The notes under the pieces were generated by a model, which was not told where the DNA came from, did not search any database, and worked only from the letters and a program-made list of their open reading frames with translations. A stretch of DNA of 64,000 nt, from positions 124,001-188,000 of the forward strand of contig NZ_JACEFJ010000007.1 in assembly GCF_015354735.1 (NCBI RefSeq), in the 5' to 3' direction. How positions within the stretch are numbered: position 1 is the first letter of the stretch; every line of letters starts with the position of its first letter. Positions 18,857 to 28,969 of the stretch are shown here, piece after piece. Position numbers and translations under genes: made by a program. The stretch is from Pararhodonellum marinum (GTDB lineage Bacteria; Bacteroidota; Bacteroidia; Cytophagales; Cyclobacteriaceae).

Positions 18857-18948
18857 GTCTCCAAGGAAAAAATGACAGTTTAGGGACGACGCAATGAAGC
18901 AACTGACAATTTTTTTTTCCAAATAAGACTTTATGTCACTATTGACAG
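18839..18948. repeat. Repeated AACTGACA-like sites upstream of groES
   Basis: AACTGACA occurs at 18839 and 18901, its inverted relative TGACAGTT at 18873, and a shorter TTGACAG at 18942. Relative to the predicted sigma-54 start near 18987 these sit at about -148, -114, -86 and -45. The first three are at usual enhancer distance. No CIRCE element (TTAGCACTC-N9-GAGTGCTAA) is present. Confidence 0.45.
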
Positions 18949-18959
18949 CAGAATGGGGC

Positions 18960-18976
18960 TTGGCATGGGATGTGCT
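18960..18976 (+). promoter_or_regulatory. Candidate sigma-54 (-24/-12) promoter of groES-groEL
   Basis: TTGGCATGGGATGTGCT has the invariant GG and GC dinucleotides at the exact 10-base spacing of RpoN promoters and a well-conserved TTGGCA -24 box. The predicted start is near 18987, 36 bases before the groES ATG. Confidence 0.6.
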
Positions 18977-19022
18977 ATCATGGCTATGTATTATAGAACT
19001 AACTTTAAATTAAATAACCATT

Positions 19023-19301
19023 ATGTCAAAAGTGAACATCCAACCTCTTGCGGATAGAGTTCTGGTAGAACCAGCCGCAGCTGAAGAGAAAACTGCTTCC
19101 GGTCTTTACATTCCGGATACTGCCAAAGAAAAACCTCAAAAGGGAACAGTAGTGGCAATAGGAAACGGTAAAAAAGATGAGCCCTTGACTGTAAAAGTTG
19201 GCGACACCGTACTTTACGGAAAGTATGCCGGAACAGAGCTGTCTGTAGAAGGTCATGATTATCTGATCATGAGAGAAGCAGATATTTTCGCAATCCTCTA
19301 A
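19023..19301 (+). CDS. groES: GroES, 10-kDa co-chaperonin
   Basis: GroES is the heptameric lid of the GroEL folding chamber. The 92-residue product has normal length, the starting pattern [12 protein letters not shown], a mobile loop ([17 protein letters not shown], about 20-37), and the ending [12 protein letters not shown]. It precedes groEL by 50 bases and both are presumably transcribed from the -24/-12 type promoter upstream. Confidence 0.97.
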   Translation: MSKVNIQPLADRVLVEPAAAEEKTASGLYIPDTAKEKPQKGTVVAIGNGKKDEPLTVKVGDTVLYGKYAGTELSVEGHDYLIMREADIFAIL

Positions 19302-19330
19302 TACAATCGCTAAACAATTCATTCAATTAA

Positions 19331-20980
<1,650 letters not shown>

Positions 20981-21001
20981 GCCAATTTGCCAAACATATT
21001 G

Positions 21002-21032
21002 AAAAAGGAAGCTCAAAAGGCTTCCTTTTTCT
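21002..21032 (+). terminator. Terminator of groES-groEL
   Basis: Perfect 11-bp stem AAAAAGGAAGC/GCTTCCTTTTT with a 7-base loop. Confidence 0.88.
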
Positions 21033-21160
21033 TTACTTTTATAAAAATTTTTACCGATACTTTCTGCCTTTCAGAAAATTTTTAAAACATAAAATTTCAA
21101 TAAATTAATTATAATCGTAACTTACTCCGAATACAACAATTTATATTCGGGCTGAAATTA

Positions 21161-21538
21161 ATGTATTCTTTTGATATCATTTTTCTAATAGATGATGACC
21201 CCATAAATAACCTCATTAACAAGAGGTTGATAGGTAAGTTGGCCCTCAGTGACAGCATCGTAGAGTTTTTGGAGGTAGAGCACGCCATTGATGCATTGCG
21301 CTGTACCGGACAGGAAAAGAAAATACTTATTTTTTTAGATATCAATATGCCAGTCAAAAACGGCTGGGATTTTTTGACTTACTACAAAACACATTTTGCT
21401 CATAGGAAGGATACCATTGTCATGTTATCCAGTTCCATCGATTTTCAGGACAGACAAAAAGCCAAACAATTCAGTATTGTGGACGGCTATCTAGAAAAAC
21501 CGCTTACTCATGAAAAAATTCATGAAATTTTAAACTGA
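21161..21538 (+). CDS. Orphan single-domain response regulator (receiver only)
   Basis: The 125-residue product is a bare CheY-like receiver. Acidic pocket Asp-Asp-Asp at residues 11-13 (FLIDDDP), phospho-acceptor Asp in FLDINMP (about 60), Ser pair in MLSSS and conserved Lys in EKPL (about 113) are all present, so phosphorylation should work. No histidine kinase or output domain lies nearby. It is 5 bases upstream of corA and may be co-transcribed. A similar orphan receiver sits at 32904. Confidence 0.9.
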   Translation: MYSFDIIFLIDDDPINNLINKRLIGKLALSDSIVEFLEVEHAIDALRCTGQEKKILIFLDINMPVKNGWDFLTYYKTHFAHRKDTIVMLSSSIDFQDRQKAKQFSIVDGYLEKPLTHEKIHEILN

Positions 21539-21543
21539 TTCAT

Positions 21544-22563
21544 ATGTCCACCCGAACCACCCATCCTGATCTTTCCGAACAGCCCATCATCATGGAACTG
21601 TATCAATTTGGGGAAAATCATTTTCAAAAGGCCAACATCACCCATCCTGATCAAATCAAGCCCTTTTTGGAGCAACCCCATAAATTCTGGCTAAATGTCT
21701 CCGGCATTCATGACCTTGATTTAATGAACCAATTGAGTGAGATTTTTCAATTTCATGTCCTTGTTTTGGAAGATATCATCAATCTCTATCAGCGTCCCAA
21801 AATTGAAGTCTTTGAGGAACATGTTTTGGTGGTAACTAAAATGATCTATTGTAAGGGAAGCCTCTCAGACCTGAAGTGTGAGCAAATCAGCCTCCTGTTT
21901 GGAGATAATTTTATCTTGACGGTTCAGGAAAACCCCTACGACATCTTTGACAGCATCCGGACAAGACTGGAAAATCCTTCCGGAAAAATGCGCAAATTAG
22001 GAACGGATTATTTTGCATACACCTTGCTTGATAAGATTGTAGACGGATATTTTGATATCATTGAGCAGATCAGTGATGCCACCGAGGATCTTGAAAGTGA
22101 GATCATTGACAACAAAAAAAGGGTAAAACTTCACACCATTTATCAACATAAAAAAAGTATTCAAGAAATGAAGCGAAATGCTTGGCCCATGAGGGAAATC
22201 CTCTCCCTTTGGCAGAAGTCTGAAAGCCGATTTTTGAAAAAAAGAACCCACCATTTTATCAATGACCTCTACGAACACATCATTGAGATCATAGAAAATC
22301 TTGAGACCCAACGGGAATCCATCACCAGTTTGGTCGAAATCTACATGACACAACTCAGCATCAAGCAAAACGAAGTCATGAAGACACTGACCGTAATCGC
22401 TACGATTTTTATTCCATTGACTTTTATTGCAGGGGTTTATGGTATGAACTTTACCCATATGCCAGAATTGGAATGGCCTTATGGATATTCCCTGGTCTGG
22501 GGTGTATTTTTACTTGTTACACTGGCCATGGTCTATTATTTTAAGAAAAACCGTTGGTTTTAA
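21544..22563 (+). CDS. corA: CorA-family magnesium/cobalt transporter
   Basis: CorA is a pentameric inner-membrane channel for Mg2+ (and Co2+, Ni2+). The 339-residue protein has the long cytoplasmic N-terminal domain with extended coiled helix (about 180-275), two C-terminal transmembrane helices and the selectivity motif YGMNF just after the first (about 301). The acidic loop HMPELEWPYGYS joins the helices. The C-terminus is basic (YYFKKNRWF), as is normal for the family. It follows the orphan receiver by 5 bases. Confidence 0.95.
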   Translation: MSTRTTHPDLSEQPIIMELYQFGENHFQKANITHPDQIKPFLEQPHKFWLNVSGIHDLDLMNQLSEIFQFHVLVLEDIINLYQRPKIEVFEEHVLVVTKMIYCKGSLSDLKCEQISLLFGDNFILTVQENPYDIFDSIRTRLENPSGKMRKLGTDYFAYTLLDKIVDGYFDIIEQISDATEDLESEIIDNKKRVKLHTIYQHKKSIQEMKRNAWPMREILSLWQKSESRFLKKRTHHFINDLYEHIIEIIENLETQRESITSLVEIYMTQLSIKQNEVMKTLTVIATIFIPLTFIAGVYGMNFTHMPELEWPYGYSLVWGVFLLVTLAMVYYFKKNRWF

Positions 22564-22572
22564 GCGGTAAAA

Positions 22573-22609
22573 CATTTGTTTATTAGGAAACAAATGCCAG
22601 CTTTTTTTT
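22573..22609 (+). terminator. Terminator after corA
   Basis: Stem CATTTGTTT/AAACAAATG with a 6-base loop, then CCAGC and eight T. The gap before the T-run lowers certainty. Confidence 0.6.
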
Positions 22610-22630
22610 AATTTATTTCAACATAAACCC

Positions 22631-22638
22631 TAATTTTG
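22631..22638 (+). promoter_or_regulatory. Possible -7 box of the proBA promoter
   Basis: TAATTTTG matches TAnnTTTG exactly, 38 bases before the proB ATG. No clear TTTG is found 19 bases upstream, so only the -7 element is supported. Confidence 0.4.
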
Positions 22639-22675
22639 TTCAAATCTAATAACCCTAAAACCACCCCCTGTTTTT

Positions 22676-23749
22676 ATGCGCTCCCCAAAGCTTTTGGTCA
22701 TCAAGATCGGGTCTAATGTTTTGACCCTGGAAAATGGCTTGCCCGATTTAGAGCAAATGGCTGAACTTGTTGCGCAAATGGCTTGGCTGAAAAACAAAGG
22801 GATTCAGCTTGTTTTGGTAAGTTCAGGAGCTGTGGCCTTTGGCAGGAAATCTTTCCAGCCTACCGACAAAATAGATCCGGTGGTAAAGAAACAAATATGG
22901 GCATCCATGGGTCAAATCGAATTGATCCAAACCTATCTTCAGCTTTTCAAAGGTCAGGGCTTGCAGGTAGCCCAGGTTTTGGTGACCAAAGAGGATTTTC
23001 GAGACCGAAAACACTACCTCAACATGAGAAATTGTTTGATGGGATTGCTCAAAAACGGCATTCTGCCCATCATCAATGAAAACGATGCTGTGGCGGTGAC
23101 TGAATTGATGTTTACCGACAACGACGAATTGGCAGGTCTTACCGCCGCCATGATCAATGCCGACAGTCTGTTGCTACTGACCAATGTGGATGGGATATAC
23201 ACAGGACATCCGCTTGAAGAAGGTTCCGAACTCATTCAAAAAGTGGACAGAAATACCTCAGACCTCAAGGGTTATATCCGTGCTACCTCCTCATCATTTG
23301 GTCGTGGTGGTATGCTGACCAAAATGACCATGGCACAAAAATCAGCTGACCTTGGCATTCAGGTGATGATTGCCAATGGGAAAAAGCCGGGAATTATTCA
23401 GGATTTCTTCCAGCAAACTATCAAAGGAACTTACTTTGAACCCCAAAAGCCAAGGGACAATGCCAAAAAATGGCTTGCGCATGGAGAGCAATATTCAAAA
23501 GGAGAGGTAGTAATCAATGATGGTGCTGCCAAAGCGCTTGCCTCACAAAAAATCATCAGTCTACTGCCCATTGGAGTGATGGGAGTTAATGGAGATTTTG
23601 CCAAAGGCGAAATCGTCAGGATAGTCCATGAGAACGGTGAAAAGCTCGGTTTAGGTAAAGCTGAATACAGTGCCAAAACAGCTCAGGAAAAATTGGGAAA
23701 ACACCACCAAAAAGCCATCATCCATTATGACTACCTTTATTTGTTCTGA
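22676..23749 (+). CDS. proB: ProB, glutamate 5-kinase
   Basis: ProB phosphorylates glutamate to gamma-glutamyl phosphate, the first step of proline synthesis. The amino-acid kinase fold covers about 1-255 (VIKIGSNVLT at the start, NENDAVAV and DNDELAGLTAAM for substrate binding, GRGGMLTKM near 207), and a PUA domain covers about 275-350. The length of 357 is normal. proA follows after 15 bases, giving a proBA operon. The ATG at 22676 fits the conserved N-terminus closely. Confidence 0.95.
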   Translation: MRSPKLLVIKIGSNVLTLENGLPDLEQMAELVAQMAWLKNKGIQLVLVSSGAVAFGRKSFQPTDKIDPVVKKQIWASMGQIELIQTYLQLFKGQGLQVAQVLVTKEDFRDRKHYLNMRNCLMGLLKNGILPIINENDAVAVTELMFTDNDELAGLTAAMINADSLLLLTNVDGIYTGHPLEEGSELIQKVDRNTSDLKGYIRATSSSFGRGGMLTKMTMAQKSADLGIQVMIANGKKPGIIQDFFQQTIKGTYFEPQKPRDNAKKWLAHGEQYSKGEVVINDGAAKALASQKIISLLPIGVMGVNGDFAKGEIVRIVHENGEKLGLGKAEYSAKTAQEKLGKHHQKAIIHYDYLYLF

Positions 23750-23764
23750 CAAAAAACCAAAACC

Positions 23765-25015
23765 ATGGATTTGACCGAGACCTTTCAGGAAAGCAAAAAT
23801 GCCGCCCGTAAATTGATTCAACTTGATAAAAAAATAACCAGCCAAATACTGTATGACCTTGCGGCATTAACACTGGAAAACAAAGAATTTATTTTGGCTG
23901 AAAATAAGAAGGATCTAGATCGGATGGCTCAGGATGATCCCAAATATGATCGCTTGAAATTGAGTCCTGAGAGGTTGGAATCCATTGCTGAAGACTTAAA
24001 AACCGTTGCCGATCTCCCCTCCCCTTTAGCTAAAATTCTGGAGGAAAAAACGCTGGAAAACGGAATGTCACTCAGAAAGATCACGGTACCTATCGGGGTT
24101 TTGGGAATCATCTATGAGGCCCGACCCAATGTGACTTTTGATGTTTTTGCCATATCCCTCAAGTCAGGCAATGGATTGATCCTCAAAGGAGGAAGTGATG
24201 CGCATGCTTCCAATACAGCCATCTTGACTTTGATCCATCAGGTTTTAAGGAAACATCATGTCGATCCTTCTACAGTAACACTTTTGCCTGCTGACCGCCA
24301 ATCCACGGAGGCTTTGCTTCAGGCCGTTGGCTTTGTGGATTTGATCATTCCGCGAGGCAGCCAAAACCTCATTGATTTTGTCCGCCAAAATGCAAAAGTT
24401 CCGGTCATTGAAACCGGAGCAGGAATAGTGCATACCTACTTTGATCAATCCGCTGACCTTCAAAAAGGCATCAAAATCATCGACAATGCCAAAACCCGAA
24501 GGGTGAGTGTGTGCAATGCTTTGGACTGTCTGCTCATACATCAAGACCGACTTGGGGATTTGGGCGCTATTTCCGGCCCTCTCCTAGAAAAAGGGGTGCA
24601 AATTTATGCTGATGAACAGTCTTTTGAGATATTAGTAAAACAACATCCCAAGTCTACGGGTATTTTTAAGGCCAAGTCCGAGCATTTTGGAACCGAATTC
24701 CTTTCCATGAAAATGTCCATCAAAACGGTATCAGGACTCACGGAAGCCATAGACCACATTTCACAATATAGCTCCAAACACAGTGAGGCAATCCTCGCAG
24801 AAGACCCAAATGTCATAGAGGAGTTTTTAAACCGAATAGACGCTGCGGTAGTTTATGCCAATGCTTCGACAGCCTTTACAGATGGAGGACAATTTGGGAT
24901 GGGAGCGGAAATTGGCATCAGCACACAAAAACTCCACGCAAGAGGGCCCATGGCTTTGAAGGAATTGACCTCTTATAAATGGTTGGTCAAAGGCAATGGG
25001 CATACCCGTTCCTGA
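23765..25015 (+). CDS. proA: ProA, gamma-glutamyl phosphate reductase
   Basis: ProA reduces the ProB product with NADPH to glutamate semialdehyde. The 416-residue aldehyde-dehydrogenase fold is complete: GVLGIIYEARPNV (about 108-120), the catalytic Cys in RRVSVCNALDC (about 245-255) and the C-terminal GAEIGISTQKLHARGPM. It follows proB by 15 bases and ends 15 bases before the CACAGAT repeat array. No proC is in this window. Confidence 0.96.
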   Translation: MDLTETFQESKNAARKLIQLDKKITSQILYDLAALTLENKEFILAENKKDLDRMAQDDPKYDRLKLSPERLESIAEDLKTVADLPSPLAKILEEKTLENGMSLRKITVPIGVLGIIYEARPNVTFDVFAISLKSGNGLILKGGSDAHASNTAILTLIHQVLRKHHVDPSTVTLLPADRQSTEALLQAVGFVDLIIPRGSQNLIDFVRQNAKVPVIETGAGIVHTYFDQSADLQKGIKIIDNAKTRRVSVCNALDCLLIHQDRLGDLGAISGPLLEKGVQIYADEQSFEILVKQHPKSTGIFKAKSEHFGTEFLSMKMSIKTVSGLTEAIDHISQYSSKHSEAILAEDPNVIEEFLNRIDAAVVYANASTAFTDGGQFGMGAEIGISTQKLHARGPMALKELTSYKWLVKGNGHTRS

Positions 25016-25030
25016 TCAAAAAAAATTGCT

Positions 25031-25850
25031 CACAGATTATACAGATTTACACAGATATTTTTTTATCTGTGCTTATCTGTGGCTTCTGTGAGTAACCAAA
25101 AAGACGCTCCTAAAATTGGTCTCACAGATTACACAGATTTACACAGAATCTTTTTTTATCTGTGCTTATCTGTGGCATCTGTGAGTAACCAAAAAGACGT
25201 TCCTAAAAAATTAGGCGCACAGATTACCCAGATTTATACAGAATCTTTTTTATCTGTGCTTATCTGTGGCATCTGTGAGAAACAAAAAGACGATCCAAAG
25301 AAATTGCTCAAAGATTACACAGATTTACACAGAATCTTTTTTTATCTGTGCTTATCTGTGGCATCTGTGAGTAACCAAAAAGACGTTCCTAAAAAATTAG
25401 GCTCACAGATTACACAGATTTTCACAGAATATTTTTTTTATCTGTGCTTATCTGTGGCATCTGTGAGAAACAAGAAAGACGCTCCCAAGAAATTGCTCAA
25501 AGATTACACAGATTTATACAGAATCTTTTTTATCTGTGCCTATCTGTGGCATCTGTGAGAAACAAAAAAAAACGCTCTCAAGAAATTGCTCACAGATTAC
25601 ACAGATTTACACAGAATCTTTTTTTATCTGTGCTTATCTGTGGCATCAATGAGAAACCAAAAAGACGCTCCCAAGAAATTGCTCAAAGATTACGCAGATT
25701 TACAAAGAATATTTTTTTATCTGTGCTTATCTGTGGCATCTGTGAGAAACAAAAAAAGACGCTCCCAAGAAATTGCTCACAGATTACGCAGATTTACGCA
25801 GAATCTTTTTTTATCTGTGTTTATGCGGCAGCTGTGAGAAAAAAAGTACC
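25031..25850. repeat. Nine tandem 91-95-bp units of paired CACAGAT/ATCTGTG boxes
   Basis: Units begin (first CACAGATT or CAAAGATT) at 25031, 25123, 25218, 25309, 25404, 25498, 25591, 25684 and 25778. Each has a left half with three CACAGA-type boxes, a central T-run, and a right half with three TCTGTG-type boxes ending in GTGAG. The halves are inverted copies, so a transcript of each unit can fold into one long imperfect hairpin of about 70 bases. Adjacent units are joined by an A-rich spacer with GACGCTCC. The last unit is degenerate. Open frames across the array encode only the repeat itself. Confidence 0.9.
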
Positions 25851-25896
25851 CTAGCAAAAGCTTCTGAAGGGACCGGTTTATTTCCTTTTAAAATTT

Positions 25897-25904
25897 TATC
25901 TTTG
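25897..25904 (+). promoter_or_regulatory. Possible -7 box of the hppD promoter
   Basis: TATCTTTG is an exact TAnnTTTG match 44 bases before the ATG. The -33 position is not well matched. Confidence 0.42.
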
Positions 25905-25948
25905 TATCAGATTAGTTAGTCTGAATGTAAACCCAAAATCACAGCATC

Positions 25949-27043
25949 ATGGAACAAGATTTCCTTCCGATAAACGGAACAGATCACGTAGAATTTTATG
26001 TAGGCAATGCAAAACAGTCGGCTTTATTTTACCAATATGCCTTCGGATTTGAACTCATCGCCTATGCCGGGCCTGAAACGGGCATCAAGGACCGCGCCTC
26101 CTATGTACTCAAACAAGGTAAAATCCGACTGGTGCTCACCACACCCCTAAAAGAAAACCACCCCATAGCAGACCATATCAAAAAACACGGCGACGGCGTG
26201 AAGGTTTTGGCACTGTGGGTAGATGATGCCGAAAAGTCTTACATGGAAACCACACTGAGAGGTGCTGAACCTCATGAAGCTACCAGGGAAATTTCTGATG
26301 AATTTGGGACTGTCCGAGTGTCATCCATCAAAACCTATGGTGAAACCATCCATACCTTTGTAGAGCGCAAAAATTACCATGGCATATTTCTGCCAGGATA
26401 TGTACCCAGAAAAAGCAAGTACCAAAACATCCCTATTGGCTTGCAATACATTGACCACTGTGTAGGTAATGTGGGGTGGGGAGAAATGAACAAATGGGTG
26501 GATTTTTATGAAAAGGTGATGGGATTCAAACTTCTGGTAACCTTTGACGACAAAGACATTTCCACAGAATATTCTGCCCTGATGTCAAAAGTAGTCTCCA
26601 ATGGTAACGGCTATATCAAATTCCCCATCAATGAGCCTGCCGAAGGCAAGAAAAAATCCCAGATTGAAGAATACCTCGATTTTTACAATGGCCCAGGTGT
26701 ACAACACTTGGCCATAGCCACGGATGATATCATTCATACAGTAACTGAATTGCGAACGAGAGGTGTGGAATTTCTAGAGGTACCTAAAGTTTATTATGAA
26801 GACCTCTTGGATAGGGTTGGCGAAATCGAAGAAGATCTGAAGCCATTGAAAGAACTCAACATCTTGGTAGATAGAGACGATGAAGGCTATCTCTTACAGA
26901 TCTTCACCAAGCCTGTGCAGGACCGGCCTACTCTCTTTTTTGAAATCATCCAACGAAAGGGGGCTAAGTCTTTTGGAAAAGGAAACTTCAAAGCCTTATT
27001 TGAGGCCATAGAGAGAGAACAGGAACTTCGGGGTAATCTATAA
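25949..27043 (+). CDS. hppD: 4-Hydroxyphenylpyruvate dioxygenase
   Basis: The enzyme turns 4-hydroxyphenylpyruvate into homogentisate in tyrosine breakdown. The 364-residue protein has two VOC domains; the C-terminal one carries the Fe(II) triad His170 (QYIDHCVG), His253 (GVQHLAI) and Glu332 (LFFEII). The C-terminal gate helix with GNFKALFEAIE is conserved. Homogentisate dioxygenase, often adjacent, is not next to it here. The gene has its own promoter-like box and terminator. Confidence 0.95.
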   Translation: MEQDFLPINGTDHVEFYVGNAKQSALFYQYAFGFELIAYAGPETGIKDRASYVLKQGKIRLVLTTPLKENHPIADHIKKHGDGVKVLALWVDDAEKSYMETTLRGAEPHEATREISDEFGTVRVSSIKTYGETIHTFVERKNYHGIFLPGYVPRKSKYQNIPIGLQYIDHCVGNVGWGEMNKWVDFYEKVMGFKLLVTFDDKDISTEYSALMSKVVSNGNGYIKFPINEPAEGKKKSQIEEYLDFYNGPGVQHLAIATDDIIHTVTELRTRGVEFLEVPKVYYEDLLDRVGEIEEDLKPLKELNILVDRDDEGYLLQIFTKPVQDRPTLFFEIIQRKGAKSFGKGNFKALFEAIEREQELRGNL

Positions 27044-27071
27044 TTTTATTTATCAAGTGAAATCTCTTAAG

Positions 27072-27098
27072 CCCAAAGCCTGACAACTTTGGGTTTTT
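27072..27098 (+). terminator. Terminator of hppD
   Basis: Stem CCCAAAG/CTTTGGG, loop of 8, then five T. Confidence 0.8.
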
Positions 27099-27176
27099 GT
27101 TTGGAATCCTTTTGATATCTATGGCTTTGTAGCCATTTCTTTATAAATTAGATCATCCAACATATTTTTAAAAAAC

Positions 27177-28904
27177 ATGACAGACACGATCATCAGAGCC
27201 AAAGCTGAAGCCTGGCTCAATAGCAACATCGACGCCCAAAGTAAATCCGAAATTCAAGCCCTGCTTCATGCAGATGATCCTACAGAATTGATTGATTCTT
27301 TTTACAGAGATCTGGAATTTGGGACCGGTGGGCTGAGAGGCATTATGGGAGTAGGGTCCAACAGGGTCAATGTGTATACCATTGCCATGGCCACCCAAGG
27401 ACTCGCCAATTATCTGTTGGCTTGTTTTCCAGGGGAGAAAATCAAGGTGGCCATTACCCATGATTGCCGGATCAACAATACCCTTTTTGCAGATACCACA
27501 GCCAATGTGCTTACTGCCAATGGTATCCATGTGCTGTATTACAGGGAATTAAGACCCACCCCTATGCTTTCGTTTGCCATCCGTCATTTTAATTGCCACA
27601 GTGGCGTGATGGTGACCGCCTCACACAATCCCAAAGAATACAATGGTTATAAAGCTTATTGGAATGATGGTGGACAAATCGTGGCCCCTCATGACAGCAA
27701 CATCATCAAAGAGGTTCAAAAAATCACTTCGATAGATGAAGTGAATTGGGACAAAAATGATGAATTGATTACTTATATCGAAGAGGATTTTGATCTGATT
27801 TACCTCAATGAAATAAAAAAACTCAGCATGTCCCCTCAAGCCATCTTGGTAGAAAAAGACATGCCCATCGTATTTTCACCCATACACGGTGCCTCCGGAA
27901 AGATGGTTCCGGCTGCCTTGAAGGTTTTCGGATTTGAAAACATCCACATCGTCAAGGAACAAGAACAACCGGACGGAAATTTCCCTACCGTGATCTATCC
28001 CAACCCAGAAGAGGCTGAAGCCATGAGCATGTCTGTGGCTTTGGGCGAAAAGGTGGGGGCTGCTTTGGTCTTGGCCTGTGACCCTGACGGTGATCGTTAT
28101 GCCGCAGCCATACCCAATGAAAATGGAAAGTTTGAATTGCTGAATGGAAATCAGACCGGAAGCATCATCACCTATTACCTGCTCAACCAATACCGGGAAC
28201 ATGGTCGACTAACCGGGAAGGAATTTATGGTTAATACCATAGTCACTACGGAATTGATCGATGAGATATGCAAGGGATTCGGAGTTACCTGTTACTCCGT
28301 GCTGACCGGATTTAAAAATATAGCAACGGTCATCAGAGATCTTGAAGGCAAGGAAAAATTCATTGCCGGAGGAGAAGAAAGTTACGGATTTCTGGTTGGG
28401 GATGCGGTAAGGGACAAGGATGGCGTGTCTGCCTGTGCGATTGTCTCAGAGATCGTAGCCTATTACCGGATGAAAGGCAAAAGCCTCTTTGATGTCCTTG
28501 CAGAAATCTATATGCAATACGGATTTTACAAAGAATCCCTTATCTCAGTCACCAAAAAAGGAAAAGACGGGGCAGAACAAATCCAGCGTCTGATGCAGGG
28601 CTTTCGAAACAACCGACCTGACACCATCAACGGATCAAAAGTTGTTAAAATCATCGATGTCAAGGAAAGCAAAATCTACGACATGGTAGAGGGCAGCACT
28701 TCGGAGTTAAAAATGGACAAATCCAATGTGATTCAATTCTACTTGGAAGACGGGAGTAAGATCTCTGCAAGACCCTCGGGTACAGAACCCAAAATCAAAT
28801 ATTACATCTCCGTCAATGAAAAGCTCCCAAACAGAGAAGCTTATAGGGCTGTAGAAGCTCACCTCGATGAACGAATTGAGGGTTTAAAGAAGTTTTTTGA
28901 ATAA
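27177..28904 (+). CDS. Phospho-sugar mutase (phosphoglucomutase/phosphomannomutase family)
   Basis: This enzyme moves phosphate between the 1 and 6 positions of a hexose. The 575-residue alpha-D-phosphohexomutase shows all four landmarks: catalytic phosphoserine Ser149 in TASHNPKE, Mg-binding DPDGDR (about 300), sugar-binding GGEESYGF (about 400) and the phosphate-binding RPSGTEPK near 535. The length and the N-terminal FGTGGLRGIMG favour the PGM2-like/PgcA branch over short ManB enzymes. Substrate choice (glucose or mannose phosphate) cannot be settled from motifs. Confidence 0.93.
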   Translation: MTDTIIRAKAEAWLNSNIDAQSKSEIQALLHADDPTELIDSFYRDLEFGTGGLRGIMGVGSNRVNVYTIAMATQGLANYLLACFPGEKIKVAITHDCRINNTLFADTTANVLTANGIHVLYYRELRPTPMLSFAIRHFNCHSGVMVTASHNPKEYNGYKAYWNDGGQIVAPHDSNIIKEVQKITSIDEVNWDKNDELITYIEEDFDLIYLNEIKKLSMSPQAILVEKDMPIVFSPIHGASGKMVPAALKVFGFENIHIVKEQEQPDGNFPTVIYPNPEEAEAMSMSVALGEKVGAALVLACDPDGDRYAAAIPNENGKFELLNGNQTGSIITYYLLNQYREHGRLTGKEFMVNTIVTTELIDEICKGFGVTCYSVLTGFKNIATVIRDLEGKEKFIAGGEESYGFLVGDAVRDKDGVSACAIVSEIVAYYRMKGKSLFDVLAEIYMQYGFYKESLISVTKKGKDGAEQIQRLMQGFRNNRPDTINGSKVVKIIDVKESKIYDMVEGSTSELKMDKSNVIQFYLEDGSKISARPSGTEPKIKYYISVNEKLPNREAYRAVEAHLDERIEGLKKFFE

Positions 28905-28926
28905 AACTTTATTGGCATCCAAATAC

Positions 28927-28961
28927 AAAAGAGTCCCACCAAACACCAGTGGGACTTTTTT
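28927..28961. terminator. Bidirectional terminator between convergent genes
   Basis: Stem AGTCCCAC/GTGGGACT with an A-run before and T-run after, between the mutase gene and the minus-strand peptidase gene ending at 28970. Confidence 0.85.
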
Positions 28962-28969
28962 ATTAAATA

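Noticed and set aside
18830-19022. CIRCE element for HrcA control of groES
   Set aside because: No TTAGCACTC-N9-GAGTGCTAA or close variant was found in the upstream region.
25031-25850. CRISPR array
   Set aside because: The period fits no CRISPR type: repeat copies are imperfect over their whole length, there are no unique spacers, and no cas genes are near.
25079-25854. Three overlapping open frames across the tandem array
   Set aside because: They translate the 93-bp unit again and again in shifting frames and have no support apart from the repeat; absence of stops follows from the repeat composition.
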